NCBI GenBank assembly: GCA_965217265.1
Contig: CBDCHP010000011.1
Coordinates: 992,001 to 1,056,000 of the forward strand
Reading direction: 5' to 3'
DNA from: JAGRGG01 sp965217265
GTDB taxonomy: Bacteria > Pseudomonadota > Alphaproteobacteria > Geminicoccales > Geminicoccaceae
Length of the DNA: 64,000 nt
Position numbers and translations under genes: made by a program. Of the stretch, positions 16,394 to 24,079 are shown in pieces. Every line of letters begins with the position of its first letter. The stretch's first letter is position 1. The notes under the pieces are model-generated. The model was not told the DNA's origin. It searched no databases and saw only the letters and a list, made by a program, of their open reading frames with translations.

Positions 16394-18258
16394 GCCGGCG
16401 CCGCCTCGGGCTCACCCGCGCGGCGGCGCCGGAACAGGTCCTTGACCCCGACGAGGCCGCCCGGAAAGAGGACGACGATCAGGACGATGAGAACGCCCAA
16501 GGCGAGGCGCCAGTACTCGAAGCGGGTCAGGTAGTCCTCCAGGATCAAGAACGCGGTCGAGCCGACGATCGGGCCGCTCAAGGACTGTACGCCGCCCAAG
16601 AAGACGGCGATCAGCGCGTCGAACGAGCGGGTGATCTCCATCTCGGTCGGGAACACGCTGCCCTTGGCGAAGACGAAGAGCCCCCCCGCGATCCCGGCCA
16701 TGGCACCGGCGAGCGTGAACGACAGCCAGCGTACGCGCTTGACGTCGATGCCGATCGCCTCCGAGCGGCGCTCAGAGTCGCGCGCGGCTCGTAGCGCGTG
16801 GCCGAGCGGGGTATAGGCCAGGAGCCGCAGCCCCAACACCCCGCCGCCGGCGACGACGAGGGTCAGGTAGTAGTAGACGTTAGCACCGCCGGCCCAGGCT
16901 GCCGGCCAGATCCCTAAGATGCCGTCGTCGCCGCCGGTGACGGCGATCCACTGCGTCACGATCGACCAGAGCACCTGGGCAAACGCGAGCGTCAGCATGG
17001 CGAAGTAGACGCCGCTCAAGCGAACGCAGAACCAGCCGACGAGAAACGCGACGAGGCCGGCGCCGAGCGGGGCCGAGAGCATGGCGAGCGGCATCGGCGC
17101 GGCGAGGTACTTGACCGCCAGCGCCGCCGCGTAGGCGCCGCCGCCGAAATAGGCGGCGTGGCCGAACGAGACGAGGCCGCCGATGCCCAGGATGTAGTGC
17201 AGGCTGGCGGCGAACAGGCAGAAGATGAGGATGTCGGTGGCGAAGACGAGGAGAAAGCCGTCGTCGAGGAGCGGCAGGCAGGCGAGGAGGACGAAGATGA
17301 CGGCGGCCGCGAACCACTGCCCCACCCCGAAGCGGTGGAGCGGGGTCTCGGCCAAGCCCGGCGTCGCGGCGCCCTCGCCGGCGCGCTCGGGCCGGCCGAG
17401 GAGGCCCCAGGGGCGGACGACGAGGACGACGGCCATCGCGACGAACATCAAGACGAGCGAGCTTTGCGGCAAGAGCCAGACGCCGAAGACGTTGAGTTCC
17501 GAGATCAGGACGGCGGCGATGTAGGCGCCCAAGATGCTGCCCATGCCGCCGACGACGACGACGACGAAGGCGGGGGCGAGGATGGCGAAGTCCATCAGCA
17601 AATCGGCCCCGCCGCGCGGCAGTTGCGCCGCACCGCCGAGGCCCGCCAGCGCCGAGCCGAGGACGAAGACGCCGGTGAACAGCCACGTCTGGTTGACGCC
17701 CAAGGCCGCCACCATCTCGCGGTCCTCGGTCGCGGCCCGGACCAGGACGCCGGCCCTGGTCTTGTTGAACAGGAGCCAGAGGCCCCCCAGCACCAGGAGG
17801 GCGAGCGCGATCAGGGCGAGGTCGTAGACCGGCACGGGCTCGTCCAGGATACGGATGGCCCCCTCCAGCCCCGGCGCCCGCGGCCCCAGCAGGTCCTCGG
17901 CCCCCCAGGTCATCAAGGTGAGGTCCTGGACGATCAGGATGACGCCGAAGGTGGCGACGAGCTGGTAGAGTTCGGGCGAACGGTAGATCGGCTTCAAGAC
18001 GACCACCTCGACGACGAGGCCGACGAGCCCGACCGCGAGTGCTGCCAAGAGGAGGCTGGCCCAGAAGCCTAACCCTCCCGGCAGAAGGGTGGTGAGCGTG
18101 TAGGCGATATAGGCGCCCAGCATGTAGAACGAGCCGTGGGCGAAGTTGACCACGCGGGTCACGCCGAAGATGATCGAGAGGCCGGACGCGACCAGGAACA
18201 GGGCCGACGCGCTGGCGAGCCCGGTCAGCAACTGGGCGACGATGAAGCCGACGGACAA
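16390..18258 (-). CDS. Fused branched-chain-type ABC permease (LivH-LivM in one polypeptide)
   Basis: One uninterrupted 622-residue frame contains both permeases. Residues 1-295 are LivH-like (GLSIIFGVTRVVNFAHGSFY near residue 26, KTRAGVLVRAATEDREMVAALG near 187), then a short hydrophilic linker, and residues ~320-622 are LivM-like (ILGIGGLVSFGHAAYFGGGA, and the cytoplasmic loop SERRSEAIGIDVKR). About 16 or more hydrophobic segments are visible. LivH and LivM are normally separate proteins, although fusions occur; here a single chain replaces the heterodimer. It lies between the substrate-binding protein and livG. Confidence 0.93.
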   Translation of the reverse strand: MSVGFIVAQLLTGLASASALFLVASGLSIIFGVTRVVNFAHGSFYMLGAYIAYTLTTLLPGGLGFWASLLLAALAVGLVGLVVEVVVLKPIYRSPELYQLVATFGVILIVQDLTLMTWGAEDLLGPRAPGLEGAIRILDEPVPVYDLALIALALLVLGGLWLLFNKTRAGVLVRAATEDREMVAALGVNQTWLFTGVFVLGSALAGLGGAAQLPRGGADLLMDFAILAPAFVVVVVGGMGSILGAYIAAVLISELNVFGVWLLPQSSLVLMFVAMAVVLVVRPWGLLGRPERAGEGAATPGLAETPLHRFGVGQWFAAAVIFVLLACLPLLDDGFLLVFATDILIFCLFAASLHYILGIGGLVSFGHAAYFGGGAYAAALAVKYLAAPMPLAMLSAPLGAGLVAFLVGWFCVRLSGVYFAMLTLAFAQVLWSIVTQWIAVTGGDDGILGIWPAAWAGGANVYYYLTLVVAGGGVLGLRLLAYTPLGHALRAARDSERRSEAIGIDVKRVRWLSFTLAGAMAGIAGGLFVFAKGSVFPTEMEITRSFDALIAVFLGGVQSLSGPIVGSTAFLILEDYLTRFEYWRLALGVLIVLIVVLFPGGLVGVKDLFRRRRAGEPEAAPA

Positions 18259-18307
18259 GGCGCCCTCCCCTTCTGGCTTGCTCTCTAGCTTGCGGTCCCG
18301 AACAGGC

Positions 18308-19510
18308 TCAATCGCTCGCCGGGCGCAGCTTTCTCACCTCCGCGTCGTCGGGCAGGTAATCGGCGCCGTCGAGCATCTGCCAGTCGACCATGACGCCCTT
18401 GCCGTCTTCGAGCGCCGTCGTGCCGACCCAAGCCCCCATCGTCGATTGGTGGTCGATGGCGCGAAAGGTGATCGGCCCCATGGGGCTGTCGAACTCCAGG
18501 CCCTTCATCGCGTCGATCAGCGCCTCGGTCTCGGTCGAGCCCGCCTTCTCGATCGCGGCCGCGATCGCCTTCATCGTGTTGTAGCCGACGATTGCCCCGA
18601 AGCGGACCTCGTCGCCGAAGCGCTCCTGATACGCCTTGATGTAGGTTTGGTGCGCCGGCTCCTCGATCGCGTACCAGGGGTAGCCGGTGACGAGCCAGCC
18701 CTCCGGCGCCTCGCTTCCCAAGGGGTCGAGGTATTCGGGCTCGCCGGTGAGCAGGCTCGTGACGAAGCGCCCGTCGAACAGGCCGCGCGTCGTGCCCTCG
18801 CGGACGAACTTGGCGAGGTCGGTGCCGAAGGTGACGTTGTAGATCGCGTCGGGCTTCGCCGCCTCCAGCGCCCGCACCTCGGCGCCGGCGTCGATCTTGA
18901 AGAGCGCGGGCCACTGCTCTGCGACGAACTCGACCTCGGGGCGCCGCTCCTTCAAGAGCTTCTTGAAGTTGGCGACCGCCTCCTGGCCGTAGGCGTAGTT
19001 CGGCGCGATCGTCGCCCAGCGCACAGCCGGGTTCTTCGCCGCCGCCTCGGCCAGCATGTCGGCCTGGGTGTAGGTCATCGGCCTGAGACGAAAGGTGTAG
19101 CGGTTGCCGTTCGCCCAGGTCAGCGCGTCGGCGAGCGGCTCGGCCGCGACGAAGAGGCGCTGCTTTGCCCCGGCGTAGGACGCGAGCGCCAAGCCGACAT
19201 TGCTGAAGAACGAGCCGGAGATCAGGGCGACGCCGTCGCGGCCGAACAGTTCCTCGGCGATCTTCACCGCCTCGCCCGGCTCGCCCTGGTCGTCGCGCGA
19301 GACGAATTCGAGTTCCTGGCCGAGGACCCCGCCGGCCTCGTTGATCTCATCGATCGCCATCTCGGCGCCCTGACGGTAGGGGACCGTGAACGCCGGCAGG
19401 CGCTTGTAGCTGTTGATGTCGCCGATCTTGATCGTCTCGGCCGCCGCCGGCAGCGCCAACAGCGCGGCGCAGCCGACCAGCAGCGCCCGCAAAACTTTCG
19501 CTCTTGTCAT
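18308..19510 (-). CDS. ABC transporter periplasmic substrate-binding protein (LivK-type)
   Basis: A 400-residue exported protein: a signal peptide (residues 1-24, cleavage after AAA) and a type-1 periplasmic binding fold of the Leu/Ile/Val-amide family (ETIKIGDINSYKRLPAF..., EINEAGGVLGQELEFVSRDD). It should capture the substrate and deliver it to the fused permease 50 bases downstream. The family also includes binders of aromatic acids and urea, and the sequence does not identify the ligand. A 32-base gap separates it from the Rieske gene. Confidence 0.92.
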   Translation of the reverse strand: MTRAKVLRALLVGCAALLALPAAAETIKIGDINSYKRLPAFTVPYRQGAEMAIDEINEAGGVLGQELEFVSRDDQGEPGEAVKIAEELFGRDGVALISGSFFSNVGLALASYAGAKQRLFVAAEPLADALTWANGNRYTFRLRPMTYTQADMLAEAAAKNPAVRWATIAPNYAYGQEAVANFKKLLKERRPEVEFVAEQWPALFKIDAGAEVRALEAAKPDAIYNVTFGTDLAKFVREGTTRGLFDGRFVTSLLTGEPEYLDPLGSEAPEGWLVTGYPWYAIEEPAHQTYIKAYQERFGDEVRFGAIVGYNTMKAIAAAIEKAGSTETEALIDAMKGLEFDSPMGPITFRAIDHQSTMGAWVGTTALEDGKGVMVDWQMLDGADYLPDDAEVRKLRPASD

Positions 19511-19542
19511 TGTCTTCTCTCCCGTTACGTTCGCGCCGTTCC

Positions 19543-20595
19543 TCAGGCGTCGGCGCCCGCCTCGGCCGCGATCCCCGCCTCGGCCGCGAGCATGGCCTCG
19601 ATCGTGCGGCGGTAGAGGATCGGGCCGCGGTCGATCGCGAGCCGCACCGGCCGGCGCGGCGGTCGGCGCCTCTCCTCGGCCTCGATCGCTTCAAGCACCT
19701 CCTTGTCCTCGGCGAACGCGACGCGGAACATGGCGTCCATCTGCCCGGCGGCGTCCGCGTCCTCGACCGCCGCGTTGCGGATGTGCATCCAGTGGTCGAT
19801 CGTCGTCGTGGCGTCGATCGGGGTGAGGAAGTGGATCGCCAGGATGCGCGTCCCCTGCCCGCGCGTGTCGTGGTCGAGCTTGGCCCCGACGTCGGCGCTG
19901 CCGAAGTCGATCAGCGCGATGCTCGGCGGGTAGAGATAGTAGTAGTGCCAGCGATCGACGTTGCGCTCGAAGCCGCCGAACTTTTGGAAGAACCCGACCG
20001 GGGGCGCGTCCTTGATCCAGCGCGAGGTGACGATCACGCCGTCATCGCGCTTCTCGGTCTTGACCGGCACGTCCTCGCCGGCGGCGCTGCCGAGCGTCGT
20101 CGGGTGGACGAAGCTGACGTGCGCCGGATCGCATAGATTGTCGGCGACGTTGAGGTAGCCGGCTTCGAGGTGGAGCGCGTCGCCCAGGTGCGCGGCCCAG
20201 GCCGGGTCGGTGAACTCGGGCAGGTCGAAGATGTCCCTTGTGTCGGCCGCGTCCTTCTCGCCCATCCAGACCCAGACGATCCCGTGCCGCTCGTGCATCG
20301 GGTACGACCTGACGCGGGCCGCGTCCGGGATGACGTCCTGGCCGGGAGCCCGGACGCAAGCGCCCGTGCTATCGAAGGTCAGGCCGTGGTAGCCGCAGCG
20401 GATCGCGTCGCCGATCAAAGCACCCTTCGAGAGCGGCAGGAGCCGGTGCGGGCAGCGGTCCTCCAGGCCGACGAGGCCCCCGTCGGTCGTGCGGTAGACG
20501 GCGATGTTGTCCTCAAGGACGGTGACCCGCTTGATCTCGCGGCCGAAGTCGCGGCCCCAACCGGCGACGTACCACGCGTTGCGCACGTAAGGCAT
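19543..20595 (-). CDS. Rieske non-heme iron oxygenase, VanA-like terminal oxygenase
   Basis: The 350-residue protein has the Rieske [2Fe-2S] ligands Cys48-x-His50 (CPHR) and Cys67-x2-His70 (CGYH), and the mononuclear iron site in NVADNLCDPAHVSFVH with His159 and His164 and the bridging Asp156 or Asp152. It resembles O-demethylases and ring hydroxylases of the vanillate demethylase type. The ATG at 20595 has GGAG ten bases upstream and begins with the family-typical PYVRNAWYVAGW; a GTG at 20631 overlapping the upstream stop is an alternative. No reductase gene is nearby, so electrons must come from an unlinked or shared partner. Its place between a transporter and a molybdenum hydroxylase operon argues for ring catabolism. 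Confidence 0.9.
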   Translation of the reverse strand: MPYVRNAWYVAGWGRDFGREIKRVTVLEDNIAVYRTTDGGLVGLEDRCPHRLLPLSKGALIGDAIRCGYHGLTFDSTGACVRAPGQDVIPDAARVRSYPMHERHGIVWVWMGEKDAADTRDIFDLPEFTDPAWAAHLGDALHLEAGYLNVADNLCDPAHVSFVHPTTLGSAAGEDVPVKTEKRDDGVIVTSRWIKDAPPVGFFQKFGGFERNVDRWHYYYLYPPSIALIDFGSADVGAKLDHDTRGQGTRILAIHFLTPIDATTTIDHWMHIRNAAVEDADAAGQMDAMFRVAFAEDKEVLEAIEAEERRRPPRRPVRLAIDRGPILYRRTIEAMLAAEAGIAAEAGADA

Positions 20596-20627
20596 CCCGG
20601 CGTCTCCCCCCGTCTCGGGCGCGCGGC

Positions 20628-21212
20628 TCACCGCAGCCCATCCTTGCCCATGACCTCGTCAGCCTTCAACCCCCCGACGCGCGGCAGCGGCCGACCGCTA
20701 TCGGTGACGGCGACCGCGACCAGGATCTCGCCCGCCCGCGGCGCGTCGTTCAAGCGCACCTCGATGCCGTCGAAGTGCGAGCGGACGTAGGCCGCGTGTT
20801 TATGCCCGAGCGGCACGTCGAGCGGCTGGCCGGGCCCACCCATCTTCTTCGACGATGGCACCAGCGCGGCGCCCCCGCCGACGGCGGCGCGCAACGGCGC
20901 GCCCAGCTTCGGGTGCAAGATCGCGGCGGCGTGCTCCAGTTCGCCCGCCTCGCCGACCATCGCCGCCTTGCCGTAGCTCTCGGCCGCTGCCGGCGCGATG
21001 CCGAGCGCCTCGACGGCGCGTTTTCCTAAGAGCCCGCCCAGTTCTTCGCCGATCAGGATTAGGTCGCTCAAGTCCTCGACGTAGCGCCCGGCGAACGGGT
21101 TGGCGATCACGGCGACCGCGACGGCCTTGCGCGTCGGCGGGTCGATCGCCCGGCCCATCTCCCGGTGCGTCTCCTCGACGACGACGACGAGCTTGCGGAT
21201 GTCGGCCCTCAT
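20628..21212 (-). CDS. PF06684 amino acid synthesis family protein, copy 2
   Basis: A 194-residue protein of the PF06684 'amino acid synthesis' family, without signal or membrane segments. Shared landmarks with the adjacent copy are VVVVEETHRE near the N-terminus, AVIANPFAGRYVEDL (34-48), GELEHAAAIL, PSSKKMGG and AYVRSHFDGIEV. The family name is historical; no reaction is proven. It overlaps the other copy by four bases, so the pair probably forms a hetero-oligomer or acts on successive intermediates. Linkage to a 6-hydroxynicotinate-reductase-like gene suggests a role in ring cleavage or hydrolysis. Confidence 0.85.
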   Translation of the reverse strand: MRADIRKLVVVVEETHREMGRAIDPPTRKAVAVAVIANPFAGRYVEDLSDLILIGEELGGLLGKRAVEALGIAPAAAESYGKAAMVGEAGELEHAAAILHPKLGAPLRAAVGGGAALVPSSKKMGGPGQPLDVPLGHKHAAYVRSHFDGIEVRLNDAPRAGEILVAVAVTDSGRPLPRVGGLKADEVMGKDGLR

Positions 21213-21790
21213 CGCAGCCCGTCCTCCCCGACGATGTCTTCCGCTTTGAGCCCGCCGACGCGGGCGTGGACGCGCGGCCCCGTCGTCATGACGAGGACCA
21301 GGACCATCTCGTCGACCCGCGGCGCGTCGGGAACGCCGACCTCGATCGAGGACAGGTGGCTGCGGACGTAACTCGCCTCGACGTGCGTCACCGGCACGTC
21401 GAGGCGGGCGCCGACGCCGCCGACCTTCTTGGTCGAGGGCACGATCGCCTTGGCCCCCCCCAGCACCTCGCGCATGGCGTAGCCGCCGGGCGCGTGCCAG
21501 AGGGCGCCGTGCTCCAGTTCGCCGCCGCCGCCGACGATGGCGCCCTTGCCGTAGCCCCGCACGGCGTTTTTGCCGCCGAGGCGTTCGGCGAGCGTGCTTG
21601 CCATGTCGAGCCCGAGCGGGCGCAAATCGTCCATGAAGGGGGCGATGTCATCGACGTGGCGCCCGGCGAACGGGTTGGCGATGACCGCGAGGACGGCGCC
21701 CTGCAACAGCGGCTCATCGAGCGGCGGGCCGCCCTCGTGATAGATTTCCTCGACCAGGACCAACCGCTTGCGCAACACGATTTCAGGCAC
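21209..21790 (-). CDS. PF06684 amino acid synthesis family protein, copy 1
   Basis: A 193-residue paralogue of the next gene, with the same landmarks: LVLVEEIYHEGG, AVIANPFAGRHVDDI, KGAIVGGGGELEHGALWH, PSTKKVGG, ASYVRSHLSSIEV and the C-terminal GGLKAEDIVGEDGLR. The two copies are clearly related along their full length but well diverged, so the duplication is old. It overlaps the UPF0280 gene at its 5' side by eight bases. The reaction is not known; the operon context is the only guide. Confidence 0.85.
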   Translation of the reverse strand: MPEIVLRKRLVLVEEIYHEGGPPLDEPLLQGAVLAVIANPFAGRHVDDIAPFMDDLRPLGLDMASTLAERLGGKNAVRGYGKGAIVGGGGELEHGALWHAPGGYAMREVLGGAKAIVPSTKKVGGVGARLDVPVTHVEASYVRSHLSSIEVGVPDAPRVDEMVLVLVMTTGPRVHARVGGLKAEDIVGEDGLR

Positions 21791-22649
21791 AGATCACCTC
21801 CCGTTCACGCCCCAGGGCGGGAAAGCCGCCGACGAGGCGCAAATCGCCCCGCAGGGCGAGCGCCGCACCCAGGATCAGCCCCTCGCCGCACCAAGCCTCC
21901 GCCAACGCCGCGCCGGCGTCGAGCGCCGTCTTGACCTCGCCCCGGCCGAGCGGCCCCACATCCAGCGTCACCAAGCGCCCGCCGAGGTCGCTGTCGGGGT
22001 CGATCGCGTCGGCCCGTTCGCGGCGCACACTCCCGTGGCCCGGCAGGTTGACGGCGCCCGCGATCAGCGTCGCGGCGGCGTCGGCCAGGGCGGCGTTGGC
22101 GGCGAGGACGGTGACGGCGTCGGCGATGCCGAGCGAGAAGCTGCGGCCATGCCGGCCCGAGGTGGCGACCCCCATCGCCGCCTCCAGCGCCACCCGGCCG
22201 AACGGCGCCGGCCCGTCCGGCGCGTGGGCGATGCCGACGTCGAGGCGCTCGCCCGGTGCGAGGTGGACGGCGATGTCGCCGCCGTCGTTGACGTAGGCGC
22301 GGGGCAGGTCGGCGGCGGAGAGCATCGAGGATAGCACCTCGTCGGCGACGGCGCCCGCCACCGCCGCCATCGGCGTGACGAAGCGGCGGTCGGCGAAGGG
22401 CGCCACGGCGGCGGCCATGCGCCGGCCGACGGGGCTTGTCGGCCCCGACCCGTCAACCTTCGCGGGTGCCCGCAAGGCCGGCAGTTCGGCGCAGAGTTCG
22501 TCGAGCACGGTGGCGAAACGCCGGGTCGCCGCGGCGTAGGCGGCGCGGCGCTCGACCACCCCGCCGAACGCCTCGACCACGAGGTCGATCGGGCCGTCGT
22601 GCAGGTGCAGCCGGCGGCCGTCGGGCAGGAGGCGGGCTTGCCCCCTCAC
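21783..22649 (-). CDS. UPF0280 family protein (ApbE-like fold)
   Basis: Starting at GTG 22649, which overlaps the upstream TGA as GTGA, the protein has 288 residues and begins VRGQARLLPDGRRLHLHDGP, the usual start of UPF0280. The family is distantly related to ApbE (FAD:protein FMN transferase), seen in stretches such as YVNDGGDIAVHLAPG and ATSGRHGRSFSLGIADAV. It might therefore handle a flavin cofactor, perhaps flavinylating or maturing a neighbouring oxidoreductase. The frame continues upstream to 23153 but that part is antisense-like noise inside the reductase gene. Confidence 0.85.
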   Translation of the reverse strand: MRGQARLLPDGRRLHLHDGPIDLVVEAFGGVVERRAAYAAATRRFATVLDELCAELPALRAPAKVDGSGPTSPVGRRMAAAVAPFADRRFVTPMAAVAGAVADEVLSSMLSAADLPRAYVNDGGDIAVHLAPGERLDVGIAHAPDGPAPFGRVALEAAMGVATSGRHGRSFSLGIADAVTVLAANAALADAAATLIAGAVNLPGHGSVRRERADAIDPDSDLGGRLVTLDVGPLGRGEVKTALDAGAALAEAWCGEGLILGAALALRGDLRLVGGFPALGREREVICA

Positions 22650-24079
22650 GCCGTTCTTCCCGCCGCCGGCCGCGCGACGCGGCGCAGATCGGCGCCGATC
22701 TCGTCCAGGCGCCGGACGTGGCCGGTGTGCCCGCCGAGCGCTTCGTAGGCGTCGAGCCTCAGCGTGAACTCGACCGGGGCGACGAGCGCCGGGGTCGGCA
22801 CGTAGCCGAACGCGTTCTCGGGCAGGCGGGTGACGTCGACCATGAAGGTGATCCCGCCGCCGGGCCAGACGTAGACCGGCGCCCCGCCGCAGGTGACGCG
22901 GGTCAGTGCGTCCTTGACCGAGCGGGTGAGGTTGACCGGGTTCTCGGTGACGCCGGCGCGCAAGGACCCCCCGGCCCCGCCCATGAAGAGGACGGTGCAA
23001 AGGGCGGGCTCGCAGTTCTCGGCGATGCGCCCGACCGAGGGGGCGAGATCGGGCGGCAGGTCGCGCTGGATGGGCCGGAGGTCGCCGTCGAGGACGAAGT
23101 AGCCGTACTGCTCGCCGGTCGTGCTGACCATGAGGAGGCGCAGGCCCGGCCACGCCGTCTTCGGGTCGAAGTCGCCCAGGATCGTGAGCGGATCGGCGAC
23201 GTCGGTGCCGCCCCAGCCGGTGCCGGGCCGCGCCACCTGGAAGTAGCGCCCCGGCGTCGAGCGCCGGCCCTTGAGGCGCACCCCCGTCGGCGGAACGTCG
23301 AGCAGGCGCCCGGCCTGGTGCTCAGAAAGGACGCCGGTGATGTGGTCGTCGACGACGACGACCTCGTCGACCAGCCCGTGCCACTGCTTGGCGAACATGC
23401 CGATCGTGGCCGAGCCGCAGCCGACGCGCATCCGGGCCTCGGCGACGCCGTTGACGACCGGCGGGTGCCCGGCCCGAACGACGACGCTTACCCCCTCGTC
23501 GACGTCGAGCGCGACGGGCTTGCCGTTGCACAGATCGAGCAGGGTGGCGCAGGTGACGCGTCCCTCCTTCTTGCCGCCGCCGGTGAGGTGATGCACGCCG
23601 CCGATCGAGAGCATCTGCGAGCCGTACTCGCCCGTCGTGACGTGGCCGACCGGCTCGCCCCCGGCCCGGACCAGGGCGCGCTCGGGGCCTAGATGCCGGT
23701 CGGTGTCGATCTTCACCTTGGCGCCGCAGTAGCTGAAGATGCCCTCGGTCACGACCGTCACCACGTCGATCCCGTCGATCTCGGCCGCGACGATGAAGGG
23801 GGCCGGCTTGTAGTCGGGGTAGGTCGTGCCGGCGCCGATCGCGGTGACGAAGGTGTCCGGCCCCTGCAGCAGCCGGCCGTCCCACTCGGCCTCGGCCCCG
23901 AACGGGACGACGGCACCGCCGGCCGCCAGCGTCCGATCGAGAACGACGTGCGGGTCGAGGCGGACGAGGTCGCCGTCATCGTTGCCGTAGCGGTCGCAGG
24001 CGCCCGTCCGGCCCGGCCGGATCTGGCACATCACCGGGCAGGCGTCGCAGCGGATCGTGGAGGGGGCCAGGGCGCTCAC
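22646..24079 (-). CDS. 6-hydroxynicotinate reductase-like iron-sulfur protein
   Basis: A 477-residue protein of the family annotated as 6-hydroxynicotinate reductase, which reduces the ring to 1,4,5,6-tetrahydro-6-oxonicotinate in nicotinate breakdown. The N-terminus has Cys11, Cys14, Cys18 and Cys28 (CDACPVMC and GACDRY), a likely Fe-S site, followed by SYCGAKVKID and a conserved GGGKKEGRVTCATLLDLCNG region. It starts at GTG 24079, overlapping the molybdenum hydroxylase stop. A hydroxylase that would form the 6-hydroxy compound is encoded directly upstream, which supports an N-heterocycle pathway. Most genomic members are unproven, so the exact substrate is open. Confidence 0.75.
   Translation of the reverse strand: MSALAPSTIRCDACPVMCQIRPGRTGACDRYGNDDGDLVRLDPHVVLDRTLAAGGAVVPFGAEAEWDGRLLQGPDTFVTAIGAGTTYPDYKPAPFIVAAEIDGIDVVTVVTEGIFSYCGAKVKIDTDRHLGPERALVRAGGEPVGHVTTGEYGSQMLSIGGVHHLTGGGKKEGRVTCATLLDLCNGKPVALDVDEGVSVVVRAGHPPVVNGVAEARMRVGCGSATIGMFAKQWHGLVDEVVVVDDHITGVLSEHQAGRLLDVPPTGVRLKGRRSTPGRYFQVARPGTGWGGTDVADPLTILGDFDPKTAWPGLRLLMVSTTGEQYGYFVLDGDLRPIQRDLPPDLAPSVGRIAENCEPALCTVLFMGGAGGSLRAGVTENPVNLTRSVKDALTRVTCGGAPVYVWPGGGITFMVDVTRLPENAFGYVPTPALVAPVEFTLRLDAYEALGGHTGHVRRLDEIGADLRRVARPAAGRTA

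Noticed and set aside
21783..23153. A 456-residue version of the UPF0280 protein
   Set aside because: The N-terminal 168 residues lie antiparallel-free but out of frame within the reductase gene and have no homology; the family-typical start is the GTG at 22649.
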